A stretch of DNA of 64,000 nucleotides from Plotosus lineatus. Its lineage: Eukaryota > Chordata > Actinopteri > Siluriformes > Plotosidae. The stretch covers positions 24,741,001-24,805,000 of the forward strand of contig CM045731.1 of NCBI GenBank assembly GCA_024760905.1, in the 5' to 3' direction. The notes below the pieces were generated by a model. The model made no database searches. It was not told the origin of the DNA and was given only the letters and a program-made list of their open reading frames with translations. Made by a program: the position numbers and the translations under genes. This document shows positions 1 through 12,239 of the stretch, in pieces. Each line of letters starts with the position of its first letter. Within the stretch, counting starts at the first letter, position 1.

Positions 1-1029
1 CACTAATAAACAAAACCACAAATAGAGGGGACATTTCTGAGTAACTCTGAGCATTATATAATTTTCACCAGCGTTTACCAGTTTTAATTGGTGCTGAGCC
101 AAAAGTAGAAAAGGGGTAAACTTTACCTCCACTTCATTGACCTCTCCATACAATGTCCAACTTTTCTGGAAAACTCTGCCTTGAAAGTTAATTTTTAAGG
201 GTGTCCGACACCGAGTTAATTTATCCTCGTCTGTCAGCCATCACAGCAAAAAAATTTCTAACTTAACTGCATTAGCTTGCTACAGACTCTTCAGCTAATT
301 TTGTCCAACCAACCAATTAAAGTACAGAAAATTGCTGACGTTATTGGACACCCGCTAGGTGGCCCTGTGAGGTGAATCTGAAATCTGATTGGTTAAAGAA
401 ACAGCGCCATTGCTCATAAAATTTAAGTGACATCAGCCAGCACTGTCGATTCTGAAGGCTGTGGGCAGATTAGATTTACATGGCAGCTGATAGAAGCTGA
501 AATCTGATTGGACAAAAAAATCTTGCACCTATATACGAACACGTACTGGAAGCAGTGCAGCCAAAAGAGACACTACGAAATGAAGAGAACAGACTTTTGG
601 GAATAAACTAATACAATTTAATGTAACAAATACTAGAATTTAAGTAGTAAATGTAGGTCAGTGTTTCCAATAGTGTTTAGGCAGGCAGAGAAGGCTTTGC
701 TGGCACTGACGGCCCATCACTGCGGATATACATGCAGCCTCCTCCATCTTACGTGACCTTTATCCAGTGTACTATGCATCTTTACGTTTCATTATAAATT
801 CAAAGTTCCTCACTCACCACTGCATTATTTATGGTGTGCTAGGGCTGGACATCACTGGCCATTCGCAGACAACAGCACTGGTCCATTTTCTTCTATAAAG
901 AAATATTGCGCAAACTTCCAGCCCACTTCTGTAGCCTTCTCTGTGGTAGCTCTGGTAGTTACCAGTGTCACGCCTCTAAGTGGTTACTTTTCAATATACC
1001 CCCGATTTTTAACTGATTTTGGGACTACT
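1..1029. other. No gene or assignable repeat
   Basis: AT-rich sequence without coding signal. A short motif (AAATCTGATTGG) occurs twice, near 380 and 500, possibly the remains of an old repeat. Confidence 0.4.
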
Positions 1030-1253
1030 GCACCCCCCCCCCCCCAGTGCAGCGAACTGGCTTATCAAAGGCTATGGTGTGAGGCATGTAAAAGAACCAT
1101 TGCTGACTTTCGGCAAGAGTGGCTACAAAGCCGTCAGCGCGTTTCTGCCCTGCCTGCGATGGCCTGGCGAGCTGTCCAGGGTGTACTCTGGGATGGGCGC
1201 CAACCTCCCCGCAACCCTAATTAGAACTAAGCAATTACAGAAAATGAATGAAT
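1030..1253 (+). repeat. SINE, head-less, type-2 tail
   Basis: Starts in the poly-C/CAGTGCAGC body segment, keeps 'GTAAAAGAACCATTGCTGAC', and then has a LINE-type tail (GCGAGCTGTCCAGGGTGTAC) ending in (AATG)n. The tRNA-like head is missing. Confidence 0.75.
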
Positions 1254-1483
1254 GAATGCCTTTTCCTACAATGCACCGTGGGCTCGAAATAATCTGCAGA
1301 AAGATTTTAGAACAGAAACACTGATAATTTTAAGGGCATCATATCATAAAGAACGTGCTGACAGAGATGTGCTTGTCTCTCTTGAGAAGTCCTCTATGTT
1401 TTATCTACTAAGTTTAATAGTTGTTCTTTTTCTTTGTTTGTTTATTTTGGTTTTTTTTTTTAAGATGTTATGCTCTAAATTAT

Positions 1484-1826
1484 GGGGCCAGTGGTGGTCT
1501 AGTGGTATAGGGCGCTGGATCGCTGATCCTAAAGTTCGGGGTTCGAGCCCCACTCTCCACAAGGTTGTCACTGTCCCCCCCCCCCCAGTGCAGCTAACTG
1601 GGTTATCAAAGGCGGGCCATGTCTCTCACTGTCCATGGTGAGAGGCATGTAAAAGAACCATTGCTGACTTTCGTAAAGAGTAGCTGCAAAGCCATCAGCG
1701 TGTCTCTGTCGCTGGCTAAAGGGTTGTGTCAGGAAGGGCATCCGACGTAAAAACCTCTGCCAAATCAAACGTATGAATTATTCGCTGTGGCGACCCCGGA
1801 TAAAGGGAAAAAGCCGAAAGGAAATC
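1484..1826 (+). repeat. tRNA-derived SINE, full length, type-1 tail
   Basis: The head has an A-box-like TGGTCTAGTGG and a B box GGTTCGAGCCC from a tRNA. The body includes a poly-C run, 'GTAAAAGAACCATTGCTGAC' and AAGGGTTGTGTCAGG. The tail (CGCTGTGGCGACC ... AAGCCGAAAGG) matches the 3' end of the RTE-type LINEs at 24927 and 43258. This is the reference copy for the family in this window. Confidence 0.88.
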
Positions 1827-1966
1827 TGTCTATCATGCTTTACATTTCAAAATGTTGTGATTGGCTGCTACCTTGGGCATGTCTTTCTTGTAAAAAAGAT
1901 TCTGAATGTTAATTGGACTTTCTGGTTAAATAAAGGAAGATAAATAATAAATGAACAAACTTTATT

Positions 1967-2166
1967 ATGGTGAGGGGAATGTAAAAGAACCATTGTTGTT
2001 TTTCGCCAAGTGTAGCTGCATAACTGTTGGTGAGTTTCTGCCCTGCGATGGCCTAGCGAGCTGTCCAGGGTGTACTCTGCCCTTGGTCAGAGTCAGCTGC
2101 AATGGGTGTCAGCCTCCCCTCGAACCTAACTAGGATAAAGCATTTCAAAACATGAATGAATGAATA
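1967..2166 (+). repeat. SINE fragment, type-2 tail
   Basis: 5'-truncated copy with the 'GTAAAAGAACCATTG' body segment and the tail GCGAGCTGTCCAGGGTGTAC, ending ATGAATGAATGAAT. Same arrangement as 1030-1253. Confidence 0.75.
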
Positions 2167-2258
2167 GACTTTATTACACTACAACTTTATTACTTTACAA
2201 CTTTACTTTATGGTTTACAATTTTTAGCTGTTCATCAAGGTTAAGGTTAATATTTATG
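2167..2258 (+). repeat. Left part of a minisatellite split by a Tc1 element
   Basis: Contains 'AAGGTTAAGGTTAATATTTA', which resembles the units that resume after the Tc1 insertion at 3831. Confidence 0.5.
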
Positions 2259-2260
2259 TA

Positions 2261-3828
2261 CAGTGGGGCCAGTAAGTATTGGGCAACATAAAAATATGCA
2301 AGTTCACCCATTTAAAAAGATAAGAGAGGTTTGTAATTTTCATCATAGGTACACATCAAGCTTGAGAGACAGAATGTAAAAAAAAAAATCCAGGAAATCA
2401 CATTGTATGATTTAAACAATTTATTTGTGAAAATGGGAGGCCAATAAGTATTGGACAGCCAGCAAAAGTTACTTTTAATACTTTGTAATGTAGCCTTGGT
2501 TGGCAATGACAGAGGTCAAACGGTTCCTGTAGTTCTTGACCAGGTCTACACACACTTTAGTTGGTATTTTGTCCCACTCCTCTGCACAGATCTTCTCTAG
2601 AGCTGTGATGGTTGAGGGCTGTCGCTTGGCAACTCGAAGTTTTAACTCCCTCCACAGGTTTTCGATCGGGTTGAGGTCTGGAGACTGGCTAGGCCACTCC
2701 AGAACCTTGCTATGCTTTTTACGGAGCCACTCCTTGTTTTTCTTGGCTGTGTGCTTTGGACCGTTATCATGCTGGAAGACCCAGCCATGTTTCATCTTTA
2801 ATGCTCTGACCGAAGGAAGGAGGTTTTAACCCAAAATGTCACAATACATGGCCCCATTCATGTTGCCATTGATACGGTGCAGTCTTCCTGTCCCTTTTGC
2901 AGAAAAGCATTCCCAAAGCATGATGTGTCCACCCCCATGCTTCACAGTAGGTATGGTGTTCTTGGGATGCAACTCAGCATTCTTCTTCCTCCAAACACGG
3001 CGAGTGCTGTTTAAACCAAAAAGTTCAATTTTGGTCTCATCTGACCACATCACATTCTCCCAATCCTCCTCTGGATCGTACAGATGGTCTGTAGCATATT
3101 TCAGAAGGGCCTTTAAATGTTTGTTGTTTAGTAGGGGCACCTTTCAGGCAATGCAGGATTTCATCTCATGATGACGTAGTGTGTTAGTTATTGTCATCTT
3201 TGTGACGGTGGTTCCTGCCGTCTTCAAATCATTGACCAGTTCCTGCTGTGTAGTTCTGGGCTGATTACTCACTGTTCTCAGGATCCTTTGAACCCCACGA
3301 GGTGAGATCTTGCATGGAGCGCCACTCCTAGGGAGGTTGTCAGTGATGTTATACTTCTTCCATTTTCTAATAATGTTTTCAACTGTTGATCTTTTCTCAC
3401 AAAGTTGTTTACCAATTGCAGTTTGACTCATCCCAGCTTTGTGCAGTTGTACAATTTTATCTCTGGTGTCTTTGGGAAGCTCTCTGGTCTTGGTCATGGT
3501 AAAGACTGCAGTCTGACAGTTTGAAGGTGTGTGCAGGTTTGAAGGTGTCTCTTATGCATCTAATCAGTTCAAAAAGGTGTCATTCATACTGTTAACGAGT
3601 GGGGGCAGAAATAATGTTTGTTTTCTCGCTGCCCAATACTTATTGGCCTCCCATTTTCACAAATAAATTGTTTAAAAATCAATGTGATTTCCTGGATTTT
3701 TTTTTTTTTTTACATTCTGTCTCTCAAGCTTGACGTGTACCTATGATGAAAATTACAAACCTCTCTTATCTTTTTAAATGGGTGAACTTGCACATTTTTA
3801 CATTGCCCAATACTTATTGACCCCACTG
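2261..3828 (-). mobile_element. Tc1/mariner transposon with about 200-bp inverted repeats, inactive
   Basis: A 1568-bp element flanked by TA on both sides. Its ends start CAGTGGGGCCAGTAAG (left) and CAGTGGGGTCAATAAG (right, inverted). Homology between the arms continues inward for about 200 bp and includes a second ATAAGTATTGG motif, an IR/DR arrangement. The transposase reads on the minus strand in three pieces in two or more frames (3497-3144, 3140-2826, 2795-2475), so it is broken by indels. HTH ([13 protein letters not shown]), [13 protein letters not shown] and D-L-N-P-I-E-N-L-W are visible; these carry the DDE catalytic triad of Tc1. It belongs to the cut-and-paste family that integrates at TA. 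Confidence 0.93.
2475..3497 (-). pseudogene. Tc1 transposase, frameshifted
   Basis: N-terminal HTH and linker (3497-3144), central catalytic part with W-S-D-E-T (3140-2826), and C-terminal part with H-D-N-G-P-K-H and the catalytic Glu in N-P-I-E-N (2795-2475). The pieces together cover a whole Tc1 transposase of about 340 residues. At least two frame breaks prevent one continuous protein. Confidence 0.9.
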
Positions 3829-3830
3829 TA

Positions 3831-4175
3831 TATATGATACTCAAGTTAAAGGAAGTGTTTATTTATTTATTTTTCCGGTTAAAGAAAGCGTTTAATGAGG
3901 TGTTTCTGAGGTTAAGGTTCACATTTATTTATATGTTTTCCTGGTTAAAGGAAGCATTCATTTATTTGTTATTCCAGTTAAGGAAAGCATTTATTGATGT
4001 TTTCAAGGTTAAAGTTCACAATTTTCTATACGTCATTCCAGTTAATGTTCGTATTTATTGAGCTGTTCTAGTAGCTGAGGTTAGTGTTTCCTGATCTGTT
4101 GTAATGGTTAAGGATAGCATTTACTGAACTGTTTCAGAAGTAAAGCCTCACATTTATTGAGCTGTTATTATGAAG
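3831..4175 (+). repeat. Degenerate minisatellite, unit about 40-45 bp
   Basis: About eight imperfect units of the form GGTTAAGGAAAGCATTTATT ... TGTTTTCC. The Tc1 element lies within this array. Confidence 0.6.
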
Positions 4176-4194
4176 CTTACAGCAAATATTTTGC

Positions 4195-4455
4195 GCTTTT
4201 TACACCCCGAGCTTAGTGGCTCATCAGAGCTGGTGCTGATGCCCGGTTTCTGTAGCGACTAGGAGGCAATTAGTTCAAATCCTCCTGGATGGGACTGTGT
4301 CCATTGCAGGGTACCTTCCCAGTATGTATATATGTCTTTCCGGTTGAATGAAGCATCCAACTGATACTCATTTATACTGCAGGATGAAGGTCGAACTGGG
4401 ATTCAAACCCATGACTTGCACCCTAACCACCTAACCACTATGCCACCAGCCCTAG
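4195..4455. repeat. Two tRNA-derived SINE heads facing each other
   Basis: A plus-strand tRNA-like head with GTTCAAATCC lies at 4208-4290. A minus-strand head lies at the right end (inverted: TAGTGGTTAGGGTGCAAGTC ... GGGTTTGAATCCC, about 4395-4450). They look like remnants of two SINEs in inverted orientation. Confidence 0.5.
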
Positions 4456-4571
4456 TGTTAGCATTAATCAATTAAGGTTGGCATTAATTCTTTTGTTATA
4501 AAGGCTAAGCATTTTTTCAAGCTGTTATAACAGCTGCGATTTGTTAAATGTACATTTTCACCTTATTAATG

Positions 4572-4800
4572 CAAGAAAAGTGGTGTAGTGGTTAGGGTGC
4601 TGGGCTTGTAATCAGGACCCGGTGGGTTCAAATCCCAGTTATACCCCCACTGTGCCAAGACCCCTGGGCTAGGTATTAACCACAAGTGTGCCTCTGTCTA
4701 CCCAGCAGTACAAATGGGTACCAGGAAAAATACTAGGCTCATCACTAGGCACAAAAAGCCCAACAGATTTCCCTACCTTACCAATTCGACAAAACAATTA
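4572..4800 (+). repeat. tRNA-derived SINE (second family)
   Basis: Head GTGGTGTAGTGGTTAGGGTG ... GGGTTCAAATCCC carries A- and B-box-like promoter motifs. The body is unlike the 1484 family. A similar head recurs at 50311-50385. Confidence 0.65.
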
Positions 4801-4908
4801 AAACAGTAGCTTTTCTAGGTATGTTTCGTATCCGCATGCAATCCAGTGACAAGTGTTTGATGTTAAATGGCGGAGAATTTTTTTGAAAGTAAAAGTTATT
4901 TTAATGTA

Positions 4909-5412
4909 CAGGCATCCCTCACTTTCCGCAGTTAATTGGGACTGAGATCCCCCGTGACCACCAAATTCCGCAAAGTAGGATCAACCCCCCAACCACCCAC
5001 CCCGACTGACGAATACGCATGTGTATATGTGTATATAATGTCAATAAACACATATTTAATGCTATAAATGCTTATAATAAAAATTAAACATTCAAAAAAA
5101 TGCATAAGATGTAAACAAAATATAAATACACACATACAGATGTGTGCGTGTGCAGATGTGCACCTCACAAAAATGTAAGTAGTTTTGATGGGAGGTTATG
5201 GGTTGTTTTTTGTTTTGTGTTTGTTTAGGGTTTTTTGTTTTTTGGGGTTTTTTTTTGCCTGATTGGCCTTGTTTTTGTGGCATTTTCCTTAACTTTCCCC
5301 TATTCTTCCTTAATTTCCTTATTTTTTAATTCGATTCATATCTATAAATTAAAAAAAAACGCGATGCACTGAAGCCGCATGAATTGAAGCGTGAAGTAGC
5401 AAGGGATCCCTG
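4909..5412 (+). mobile_element. Non-autonomous Tigger/pogo-type element, TA-flanked
   Basis: Begins CAGGCATCCCTCAC and ends in the inverted match ...AGGGATCCCTG, with TA on both sides. The terminal sequence resembles Tigger ends. No transposase remains. A second copy is at 50455-50983. Confidence 0.75.
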
Positions 5413-5972
5413 TATTATATTGTCCCCAAGGTAGTTATGTACATTTCTGGCTTGTGATGATTTCAGGATATTTCATCAGCCATCACGGTGTTCAACAAAG
5501 ACCAAAGAAACATTGGAGGAAACAAAAAAATAACAACAACAGAATGCACTTTCCGGAATGTCTTATCTCTCAGTCCAACAGAATCCTGCAATCTCCAGTT
5601 CCTCACGTGCCTAGTATTTAAGTATCAAGATGGTCTACTTTTATATCAGATTATTTAACCAAACAGAAACTTCATGTTCAGTAAGTGCAAAATGAAACAA
5701 AATTACACAAAACCCACACACAATGCAAAAGATAAAGACATTCCAGACTGGCAGTTCTGAGTAATAGACAGGCAGCAAAGGTGGGGCTTGATTTTGGTTT
5801 GAATAATTTAAGCATTGTGTAATTTTTTTAATCTATTAATTTAATTAATTTATTTATTTTATCCAGGAGGGAAAAATCTTGTCAAGAAAGAACGAAGAAT
5901 GAGACTGACTGGAACACAGCAGAGAAAAATGGACTGAACCAAACTTCTCCATAGTCAAAAAAGCATTGTTAC

Positions 5973-5975
<3 letters not shown>
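5413..5975. other. No gene seen
   Basis: AT-rich sequence without coding signal or an assignable repeat. Confidence 0.4.
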
Positions 5976-6030
<55 letters not shown>

Positions 6031-6163
6031 ACGCGCGCGCACACATACACACACACACAAACACTCACACACCACTCACTATGGAAACAGAGAACTTCAG
6101 GTTTCTGCTTTACAAACACAACCATGTGGTGTGGGTAGAGACTAAACCTGATCAAACTTTTAC

Positions 6164-6217
<54 letters not shown>
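5976..6217. repeat. Compound microsatellites (CT)n(AC)n and (CA)n
   Basis: (CT)n then (AC)n with a CG-rich interruption at 5976-6059, and (CA)n at 6162-6217. Confidence 0.97.
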
Positions 6218-6319
6218 GGACAACACACATACATAAGACCCAAAAACACTCTCTTCTCTCTGTTGAAACACACATCATATTTAAACCTTCTGACCTTTGT
6301 GACACACACACACACACAT

Positions 6320-7434
6320 TGGGCCAAATGTCTTTCAAGCACTTTTCAAAGACTTTTCAAGGAACAATTTTTCATTTTCCAGTCCTGTTTAAAATAGTAA
6401 AATACAATGAGGAAATACTGTTTCTGACTTTCAAAGAGTGAAATACAATCATTTTAATATACTGTAAAAAATACAAACATTCTTAAAATGTCAACTACTA
6501 CACTTTCAATGTAATAACTAAATAAAAGTAATTTAAATCATTTATCATTTTGCTGGAAAATATGTCAGAATTTTAATAAACTATAAAAAAGAAGACCACA
6601 AACTTTCTTAAATGTATATGTAAATATAAATGTATCTGTAAATATGTAAATGCTTTTTTCACCTTTGGCATTGGATCAAACTTGTACAGGTTGCGGATCC
6701 ACTAGGTGTAGTCATGGAAATGCTAATGTTCATGCTTGTGGCAGTTGTTCCGATTGCATTTCCTTTAAAATCGTTCGTTATCAGACTACCCTCACACTCC
6801 TTAGTTCTTAAAAGTCTTTGCATGTTTTTTGATTGAGTGACATTTGATTTCATGTGCAACTTTATTGCATCTTCCCAAGAGCACCAACTGCAATGTTTTT
6901 GTTTTGCTTGCCATGTATGATGCCGGCTTTTGCCGACGTCTATCCAATCACTATGGTCTTTGTTCTCCTGCCATTCTGCTTTAAATATACACTGACCGCC
7001 TGGCATTGTGGTTTTTGGTACAATACAGTCCTCGAAAGCTTTTTTATAAATATTTATTCACTCGTGACGAGTGCAAAAGTTGCCTGTGACGCCATTACCA
7101 AACTGCTGATATATGTCGTAAAATAGATCTAGAAGCTTCTATAATCTTGTGTCGTAAAGCGGAACTTCCGGGAAGATGTGTTAGCTGACGACGCTCGACA
7201 AACATCGATTTTCTGTGACTTTATAGTAGAAAAGATACAAAAATCAGTGGTTTCTAATAACATGTTATACTTTTATTGTGCAAATAGACCCAAAGCTAAA
7301 AATCAAGTACTATTCAAGAACAGAGTAAGAAAACCATTGGTGACAACGGGTGAGCTGGCAATTCCATAGCCCTTGTGAAGAATTTATTTTTTCAAAAGTA
7401 TTTTTCAAGGCATTCAAGCACCTGTACGAACCGT
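6320..7434 (-). mobile_element. hAT-like transposon remnant
   Basis: The ends carry inverted TTTCAAGCAC / TCAAGCACCTG-type sequence next to CA repeats. The minus strand at 7006-6659 encodes M-P-G-G-Q-C-I-F-K-A-E-W followed by a Cys/His-containing stretch and H-M-K-S. This resembles the N-terminal zinc-finger region of hAT-type transposases. No catalytic domain remains. Confidence 0.5.

Positions 7435-7485
<51 letters not shown>
7435..7485. repeat. (CA)n microsatellite
   Basis: About 25 uninterrupted CA units at the edge of the hAT-like remnant. Confidence 0.97.
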
Positions 7486-7486
<1 letters not shown>

Positions 7487-8434
7487 ATATTAGCATTGAT
7501 GCTGTACTGTACTGAACAAACCTTCATATGCCTTTTGAGGAGGTTATATAATAAATACATAAATAAACAAATATGCACCAAAACGTACACAGGGATTTGT
7601 TACACTGCTCCTCACCTAAGAAAAAACATGAGGGCTTTCAGTGAGTGCTGGGGTCAAAGGTCAAGCCTAATACACATTGCGCACGTGGATCAAATCTGTT
7701 TATATAGCTTACAAATAAATCAACATGAACAACTTAACCAAGACCATGTTTGTTTCTTGTTAGTTAGTTTGCAAGGTCACCTCTCGTGTTCTTTTCCGGA
7801 TATTTGAAGCTAATAATATTTTTAAAATGATTTTCAGTGAATTTATTACTTAAATCACAACCACTTCTAACACTGATCCTCATACCCTGTAGCTAAATGT
7901 GATAAAGGTGTCCATTCTGGATAACGACATTGATATTCTGGAGGTAATGTATATTCTTTACCAGCTTAACCCTATGTACAGCATATGTCATTCTTTCTCA
8001 AGCTGTTATCAAAATATTTTTAAACACACATACTTGTAAAGAATGTCTTAGCGACATGACCATTGTGATGGATTTTGGAGTCAATATGTCACAAAAACAT
8101 GAGAAGAGGATATATGCAGTTGCCGGAGAAACATGAGTATCTGCTATGCATATGTAGCAGCCGTCATGTCTACTGCCAGTACCTCCGATGTACACGTGGC
8201 TCACATCACTGTCGCATGTTACATATTACTGTGGAAAGCTACCAAAACATCCAGTCGGTCAAACATGCTTCATGGATGCTTTCATGGCTGTAATGGTTTA
8301 ACTGATTTGAAATTTGATCTACAGTAATTTTTAACACAATCAAACTTTAAATGAATGGAATCCAACACCTCCCACTCCACCCCCACCCCGAGTTCTCAAT
8401 CACATCTCTATCATAATCCAACAGAAGTTTCTGG
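7486..8434. other. No gene seen
   Basis: A segment at 7635-7690 (GTCAAAGGTCAAGCC ... ACACATTGCGCACGTG) resembles 13972-14034, so a short old repeat is present. Otherwise nothing is assignable. Confidence 0.4.
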
Positions 8435-8442
8435 AACAATTG

Positions 8443-8729
8443 GGCAATGGTGGCCAGTGGTATGGTGCCGGATTACCAATCCTAGTGTCTGGGGTTCAAG
8501 TCCCACTGTCAACGGTCACTGCTGCCCCCCCCCCAGTGCAACTAACTGGGTTATCAAAGGCCAGCCATGTCTCTCACTGTCTGTGGTGGGAGGCTGTAAA
8601 AGAACCATTGCTGACTTTGGTCAACAGGAACTGCATAGCCGGCAACATGTTGATGGCCTGGTGAGCTGTCCAGGGTGTACTCTGCCCTCGCCCAGAGTCG
8701 GCTGAGATGGGGTCCAGAAAATGAATGGA
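8443..8729 (+). repeat. tRNA-derived SINE, type-2 tail
   Basis: Head with GGTTCAAGTCCC, poly-C, body 'GTAAAAGAACCATTGCTGAC', then the GAGCTGTCCAGGGTGTAC tail. The head matches the 1484 family; the tail does not. Confidence 0.82.
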
Positions 8730-10076
8730 ACACTTATAACAATGCTGGTTACCCCTGGAAGGCAACAAGTCTACAGTGAAGTGATTCCAGCTATGAGAGA
8801 GGAAGGCTTAACCGGTTCAGCAGAACAATGCCTCTGTGTGCAAAGCGATTGCCATCAGCACGTGGTCTGACAGCTGGACTCGTTGGAGCGGAAATACCTG
8901 AAAGTAAATACCCGCACACAACAACTTGCATTAACTAAAGTGGCACGTTAAACAGTAACCAAGTAAATGATTTGAACACAAAAGATAATAAAATTGTCTG
9001 TAACCCAAAGTATATTTTGTGATTTTTAAACTTACATTAACTAGAATTATTCCTAAAGAGAATCAATAACATGGAGAAATAACAATCAGTTGTTGTCTTC
9101 CTTTACACACAGTTCTCTGTTCACCACCTGACTGTTTAAAAACCTAAAGAGAAATTCCTAATCCTGAGAGGAACTACTTAAACATGATTAACTACCGGTA
9201 TGCATTTCCTGAACAAATGAGGATTAAACAAATCCTAAAACACCACAAGAATAACAGCAACACATAGGTACAATCCAGCTCTCAACCAAGGAGAAAAAAA
9301 AAAAAAAACAAAACATGGCACTAGAACAATACCAAAACCCACCTGGGAAGATTAAACGACAACACCAATGTGACAAGCGCATGACAACAACGTGATGAAG
9401 GTCACAGTGAAAAATGTGAGTTGTAGTGTTTTAGAATTATACAACAAATTACAGCAAAATCAGACTCAAAGGATTTTGAGCACTTGACTTCAAAGTTACA
9501 TGGTCAGAACCAGCACACATTTTAATACGTTTTGATTTAAATTTTGAATGGAACACTTTTGGCGGAGAGTGAAAATTATGAAGTAGGAGCGAGTTAAAAA
9601 AAAACTTTTTCCAAGATAATCTTTCCCTTTTGTCACACGTCTGCTGATGACATCTCCACTCTTAACCCAAAACATTCCATGAAATACACACCCATTATGA
9701 ATACACAAACTGACTCAGAAATTATTGACACTTGATCAATGATTAAAAGAAAACTGTAAAAGGTCGCAAAAAGTTTCTTGTCCACTTCATCCATGTCCAC
9801 GACTTCGGTGACTACAAAAAGTTCAATAAAGTTTCTATGTGAAAGTATGGCTACCTGGCTAGGCGTCAGAGTGAGGTACGCTTCATGATTGTTTGTCGAC
9901 CTCTCCCCATTCATTTCAGTGGGATTTTTGGCGTGGTTTTTGGCTAATTGTGTCGCTATGGTAACATGAAACGCCAAAAAACTAAAAAGGGCATTTCATG
10001 GCACCCAGATACATGTTTTCATGTATACATTGAGTGTGTGCACTTCACCCTTTCAAGGCTGCACTAAGCGCGAAGG
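8730..10076. other. No gene seen
   Basis: The longest minus-strand frame (9977-9633) shows no recognisable domain, and I treat it as chance. An A-run lies at 9294-9308. Confidence 0.4.
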
Positions 10077-10148
10077 AAGAAGAAGAAGAAGAAGAAGAAG
10101 AAGAAGAAGACGAAGAAGAAGAATAAGAAGAAGAAGAAGAAGAAGAAA
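10077..10148. repeat. (GAA)n trinucleotide repeat
   Basis: A purine-only run of GAA units with a few interruptions. GAA tracts can form triplex DNA. Confidence 0.95.
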
Positions 10149-10439
10149 TAAAAATAAATAAAAACATTTCACTAGGTGAATAATATTATAAGTCTGCTCT
10201 GAAGCCCAGCCACGTGATTAACTTTGACCTTGAGTAACCCGGAAAGGTTAAACCCCAGCCAGCTCTTAATTTCTTCGACCAAGAAAGATTTTTCTCTAAT
10301 TTGATCACGTCCACATCATATCAGAGAACATATTGTAAGACTAACGCACAGGTAATTAAAACTGGTACCCATATAAAGCTGATGTGCTCCATTATCCATG
10401 TGCAGCATGGCACGATGATGGCCTTTCTAGTTTTAACAT

Positions 10440-11105
10440 TTGTGTTGCTAGCGATATATCGTTAGTGTTATTATGTTATTACTATTATTCGTACAGCATT
10501 GTTAGGGTTGCAATAATTTTTGTTATTCCTATTATAGCATTATATATTATTATTGTTAATCAAGTTATACTGTTATTAGCTTTACATCATTACTGGTATT
10601 CACGTTACAGGGTTATTAAAATTGCATTATTATTGCTATTGACATTTAAGTGTTATTAGTATTACATTATTCTTGGTATACACATTATAGTATTATACGT
10701 TTTACATTGTAAATATTTTTCAGGTTATAGTGTCATAAGCATTACATTACTATTGGTATTCACATTATAGCATTAGTAACTATACAGTACTAGTATACAG
10801 GTATATTAGTTTTCATGCTATATAGCTATTAACATTATTGGTGTTTACATTTAAATGTTATTAACATTAAGGGTTTTTTGGTACAAATATTAAAGCATTA
10901 TTAGCTTAACATGGTTAATGATATTCGTGTTATAGTGTTATTAGCATTACATTATAATCGCTATGTGTTACTAGCCATACTATACTTTCCGTATTCATGT
11001 TGTAGGGTTATTAACATTACATTACTATTGGTATTTACAATTAAGTGTGATTTGAATTACATTCTTTTCGGTATACACCTGTTATTGTGTTATTAGCCTG
11101 ATTAG
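10440..11105 (+). repeat. Degenerate minisatellite, unit about 40 bp
   Basis: Repeats of GTTATTAGCATTACATTA ... TTGGTATTCACATTATAGT with many substitutions. It includes the start of the SINE-bearing segment that follows. Confidence 0.7.
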
Positions 11106-11179
11106 CTCCTTCCCACAAAACGGCTTGGGAGCTATAGGAAGGCGTTCAGCCCGTCTGTCTGTCCGTCCCAGGATCATAT

Positions 11180-11330
11180 GTCTCTGGCTCCCGAGTGGTG
11201 CATTGACAAGGTGCGTGACTATAACCCAGAGATCACAAGTTTAAATCTAGGTTAATGCCACACCCATTACCGCAAAATAAACACCTTCAGAATGATTCAA
11301 GGGGCTGTCAGGGTTGATGCCAGGCTTGCC
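11180..11330 (+). repeat. tRNA-derived SINE fragment (third family)
   Basis: Head GGCTCCCGAGTGGTGCATTG ... AAGGTGCGTGACTATAACCC. A similar head is at 56108-56170. The pair indicates a dispersed family different from the 1484 and 4572 SINEs. Confidence 0.6.
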
Positions 11331-11552
11331 TTACAATAATGTTATTAGTGTTATATTACTGGCGTGTTGTACTCTGCAACTCCATGATACAGTTAAAGGA
11401 AGTGACCTGATTGACCCTGATGAAGTGATGAAGCCATAAAAGCACACGGTGTGCTGAGTGACTGAGCTCATCTTACACTACTGAGAAAATGACCTCTACA
11501 CACTTTATATCTCACCCACTGGTTCAGTCCAGTTTCACTGCTGGCCTGCTCT

Positions 11553-11556
<4 letters not shown>

Positions 11557-11635
<79 letters not shown>

Positions 11636-11759
11636 AAACACAGGGCGTATGTGTGTGCTGTGTGCCAGTTTCACTAATGAACAATCACACAATTGCTTAT
11701 GGATTTTTTCTGAAGCACATGCATCCTGTTTCTCCAAATCATACACAACTGTTAAAACT

Positions 11760-11804
<45 letters not shown>
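11557..11804. repeat. (GT)n and (CA)n microsatellites, facing
   Basis: About 39 GT units at 11557-11634 and about 20 CA units at 11763-11804, separated by 128 bp. Complementary strands could pair as a long hairpin. Confidence 0.96.
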
Positions 11805-11805
<1 letters not shown>

Positions 11806-11959
11806 TATTGTTCTTCTCACACTTCTCACTCTTTTACCATTCTACAAATTTTTATTAGGATAAAAAAAGTATTTCCAAAAGGAGAAACAACCTCACTGTA
11901 TGACCTCACCACACCATAGCACAATAGCAAAATTTTATTACATTAAAGCATGACATAAG

Positions 11960-12180
11960 GGTTGTGGGGGGGCAGTGGTTGCTCTGTGGTGAAGGCTCTG
12001 GCTTACTGATCCAAAAGTCAATGTTTCAAGCCCCAGAACCACCAGCTTACCACTGTTGGGCCCCTGAGCAAGGACTTTAACCCTGAATTGCTCAGTTGTA
12101 TAAAAAAGATAACTGTAAATTGCTTTGGATAAGGGCATCAACCAAATACCATAAATATGTGTGAGTGTGTGCCGAGCAGT
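11960..12180 (+). repeat. SINE with L2-type 3' tail
   Basis: tRNA-like head with GTTTCAAGCCCC, body TGTTGGGCCCCTGAGCAAGG, and tail AATTGCTTTGGATAAGGGCA close to the conserved tail shared by fish SINEs and UnaL2-type LINEs. A related fragment is at 28360-28490. Confidence 0.75.
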
Positions 12181-12239
12181 ACACTGATGGTACAAGAGCC
12201 AAAGAGAATTAGAGATCAAAAGGATTCTGGCCCCCTCCT

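Noticed and set aside
1489..1560. Possible functional tRNA gene at the head of a SINE
   Set aside because: The A- and B-box motifs are present, but the cloverleaf cannot be completed and the same sequence heads many copies followed by SINE bodies.
8075..8327. Overlapping open frames on both strands near 8.1-8.3 kb
   Set aside because: No domain, no splice pattern, and no agreement with any CDK19 exon expected in this intron.
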